In this document: positions 63,148 to 64,000 of the stretch, one piece after another | Layout: every line of letters begins with the position of its first letter | Position numbering within the stretch: the stretch's first letter is position 1 | Notes under the pieces: generated by a model | Databases searched by the model: none | What the model saw: the letters and a program-made list of their open reading frames with translations, nothing else | Told to the model about the DNA's origin: nothing | From: Hymenobacter sp. 5317J-9 | Lineage (GTDB): Bacteria > Bacteroidota > Bacteroidia > Cytophagales > Hymenobacteraceae | Direction: 5' to 3' | Length of the DNA: 64,000 nt | Assembly: GCF_022921075.1 (NCBI RefSeq) | Contig: NZ_CP095050.1 | Span: 1,488,001 to 1,552,000 of the forward strand | Made by a program: the position numbers and the translations under genes

Positions 63148-64000
63148 GTGTCTAAAGAAATCAAAGTGGCGCTGCTCACCATCGTCGCTGTCGTCGCTCT
63201 GGTGTTCGGCTATAATTTCCTGCGGGGCAGCAACCTGCTGTCGAACGACCGCACCTATTATGCCTCCTACCCCAACGCCGAAGGCCTCAACGTGGGCGCC
63301 GTGGTGCTGCTCAACGGCATCAAAGTGGGCCAGGTGAAAAACCTGGAGCTCATGCCCGAGCGCGGCAACATTGTGCGCGCCACCCTGGAACTAGTGAAGG
63401 GCGTGACCGTGGGCGACTCCACCACGGCGGGCCTGAGCGGCTCGCTGCTGGGCTCGAAGTCCATCACCCTCTTCCTGGGCAAAAACAGCAAAGAATTCAA
63501 CGGCGGCGAAGAGCTGCGCACCAAGTCGGCCGTGAGCAGCATCGACGCTTTCCAGGCCAAGGCCCTGCCCGTGCTCGACACCGTGGGTGCCACGCTCTCG
63601 CACATCAACGGCTTCCTCAACAAAGACGCCCAAACCAACATCCAGAGCACGTTGCGCGGCGCCCGCGCCAGCACCGAGGCCCTGCAGGCGCTCATCGTGG
63701 CCAACCAGGCCAACATCAACCTCATCACCCGCAACCTGGCCCAGATGAGCACCGCCCTGAACAAGACCACCGGCAAGCTCGACAAGATTGCCGTGAACTT
63801 CTCGCAACTGTCCGACTCGCTCAAAACGGCCCCCGTGGGCCCGGCCCTGCGCCGCCTCAACGCCACGCTGGCCGACGCCCAAACCACCGTGCAAAGCCTC
63901 AACACGGCCCTGAACGACCAGAGCGGCTCCATGGGCAAGCTCCTGCACGACTCCACGCTCTACAACAACCTGGCTGCCACCACGGCCAGCTCCAACGAAC
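63148..64000 (+). CDS. MlaD/MCE-family lipid transport protein, 5' part
   Basis: The frame opens at GTG 63148 (VSKEIKVALLTIVAVVALVF) and is still open at the window end, so 284 residues are seen. One N-terminal membrane anchor precedes an MCE domain: YYASYPNAEGLNVGAVVLLNG, IKVGQVKNLELMPERG and GSLLGSKSITLFLG. A long helical region with GARASTEALQALIVANQAN follows. MCE proteins are the substrate-binding part of ABC lipid transporters that keep the outer membrane asymmetric. The Mla ATPase and permease are not in view. Confidence 0.92.
   Translation, partial: MSKEIKVALLTIVAVVALVFGYNFLRGSNLLSNDRTYYASYPNAEGLNVGAVVLLNGIKVGQVKNLELMPERGNIVRATLELVKGVTVGDSTTAGLSGSLLGSKSITLFLGKNSKEFNGGEELRTKSAVSSIDAFQAKALPVLDTVGATLSHINGFLNKDAQTNIQSTLRGARASTEALQALIVANQANINLITRNLAQMSTALNKTTGKLDKIAVNFSQLSDSLKTAPVGPALRRLNATLADAQTTVQSLNTALNDQSGSMGKLLHDSTLYNNLAATTASSNE

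Overview
The window looks like a GC-rich chromosome segment of a Bacteroidota bacterium, most likely Hymenobacter or a close relative (Cytophagales). This rests on a type IX secretion C-terminal sorting domain, an OMP_b-brl-type outer membrane barrel, DUF3667, DUF4252, DUF4173 and TIGR01777 families, a Rho factor with a long disordered insertion, near absence of Shine-Dalgarno sequences, and repeated Bacteroidota-type -7 boxes (TAnnTTTG). No rRNA, tRNA, CRISPR array, insertion sequence or prophage was seen. The organism name is an inference.

Layout. 0-5.3 kb: 3' end of an outer membrane barrel gene, a LysM lytic transglycosylase, and a regulator/nucleotidyltransferase pair preceded by a perfect 14-bp palindrome. 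5.3-16.6 kb: dnaE, a T9SS cargo protein, thioredoxin, small secreted proteins, Xaa-Pro aminopeptidase, a DUF4252 lipoprotein, a large unknown secreted protein and an EVE protein. 16.7-20.2 kb: a four-gene unit (thioredoxin-like, ApbE-like, DUF4266, DUF3570). 20.4-28 kb: PolX-like PHP protein, heptosyltransferase, pirin-like protein, intradiol dioxygenase, UBP zinc finger and serS. 28-35.5 kb: rho, DUF3667, a DsbA-like protein, a UbiA prenyltransferase and a methyltransferase.

35.5-43.6 kb is the most accessory-looking part. A membrane protein plus winged-helix regulator, a B12-binding radical SAM enzyme with a translationally coupled small membrane protein, a ferritin-like protein, a DUF4173 protein and a train of small membrane proteins lie together. 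Three transcription units start just after the same palindrome, ACTTTG-N5-CAAAG, suggesting a small local regulon controlled by the winged-helix protein.

43.6-64 kb is mostly housekeeping: a lipase (frameshifted here), a class A PBP, DUF2625, TIGR01777, folE and a PTPS/QueD homologue, the rpsP-rimM-trmD-rplS ribosomal block, a desaturase, an RluA-type synthase, panB, then the envelope genes lptD, amidase and an MCE/MlaD protein that runs off the end.

Four single-base losses in G or C runs interrupt otherwise intact reading frames (outer membrane barrel, lipase, lptD twice). They look more like sequencing indels than true pseudogenes. Long perfect or near-perfect intergenic hairpins of at least three sequence types are scattered through the window.
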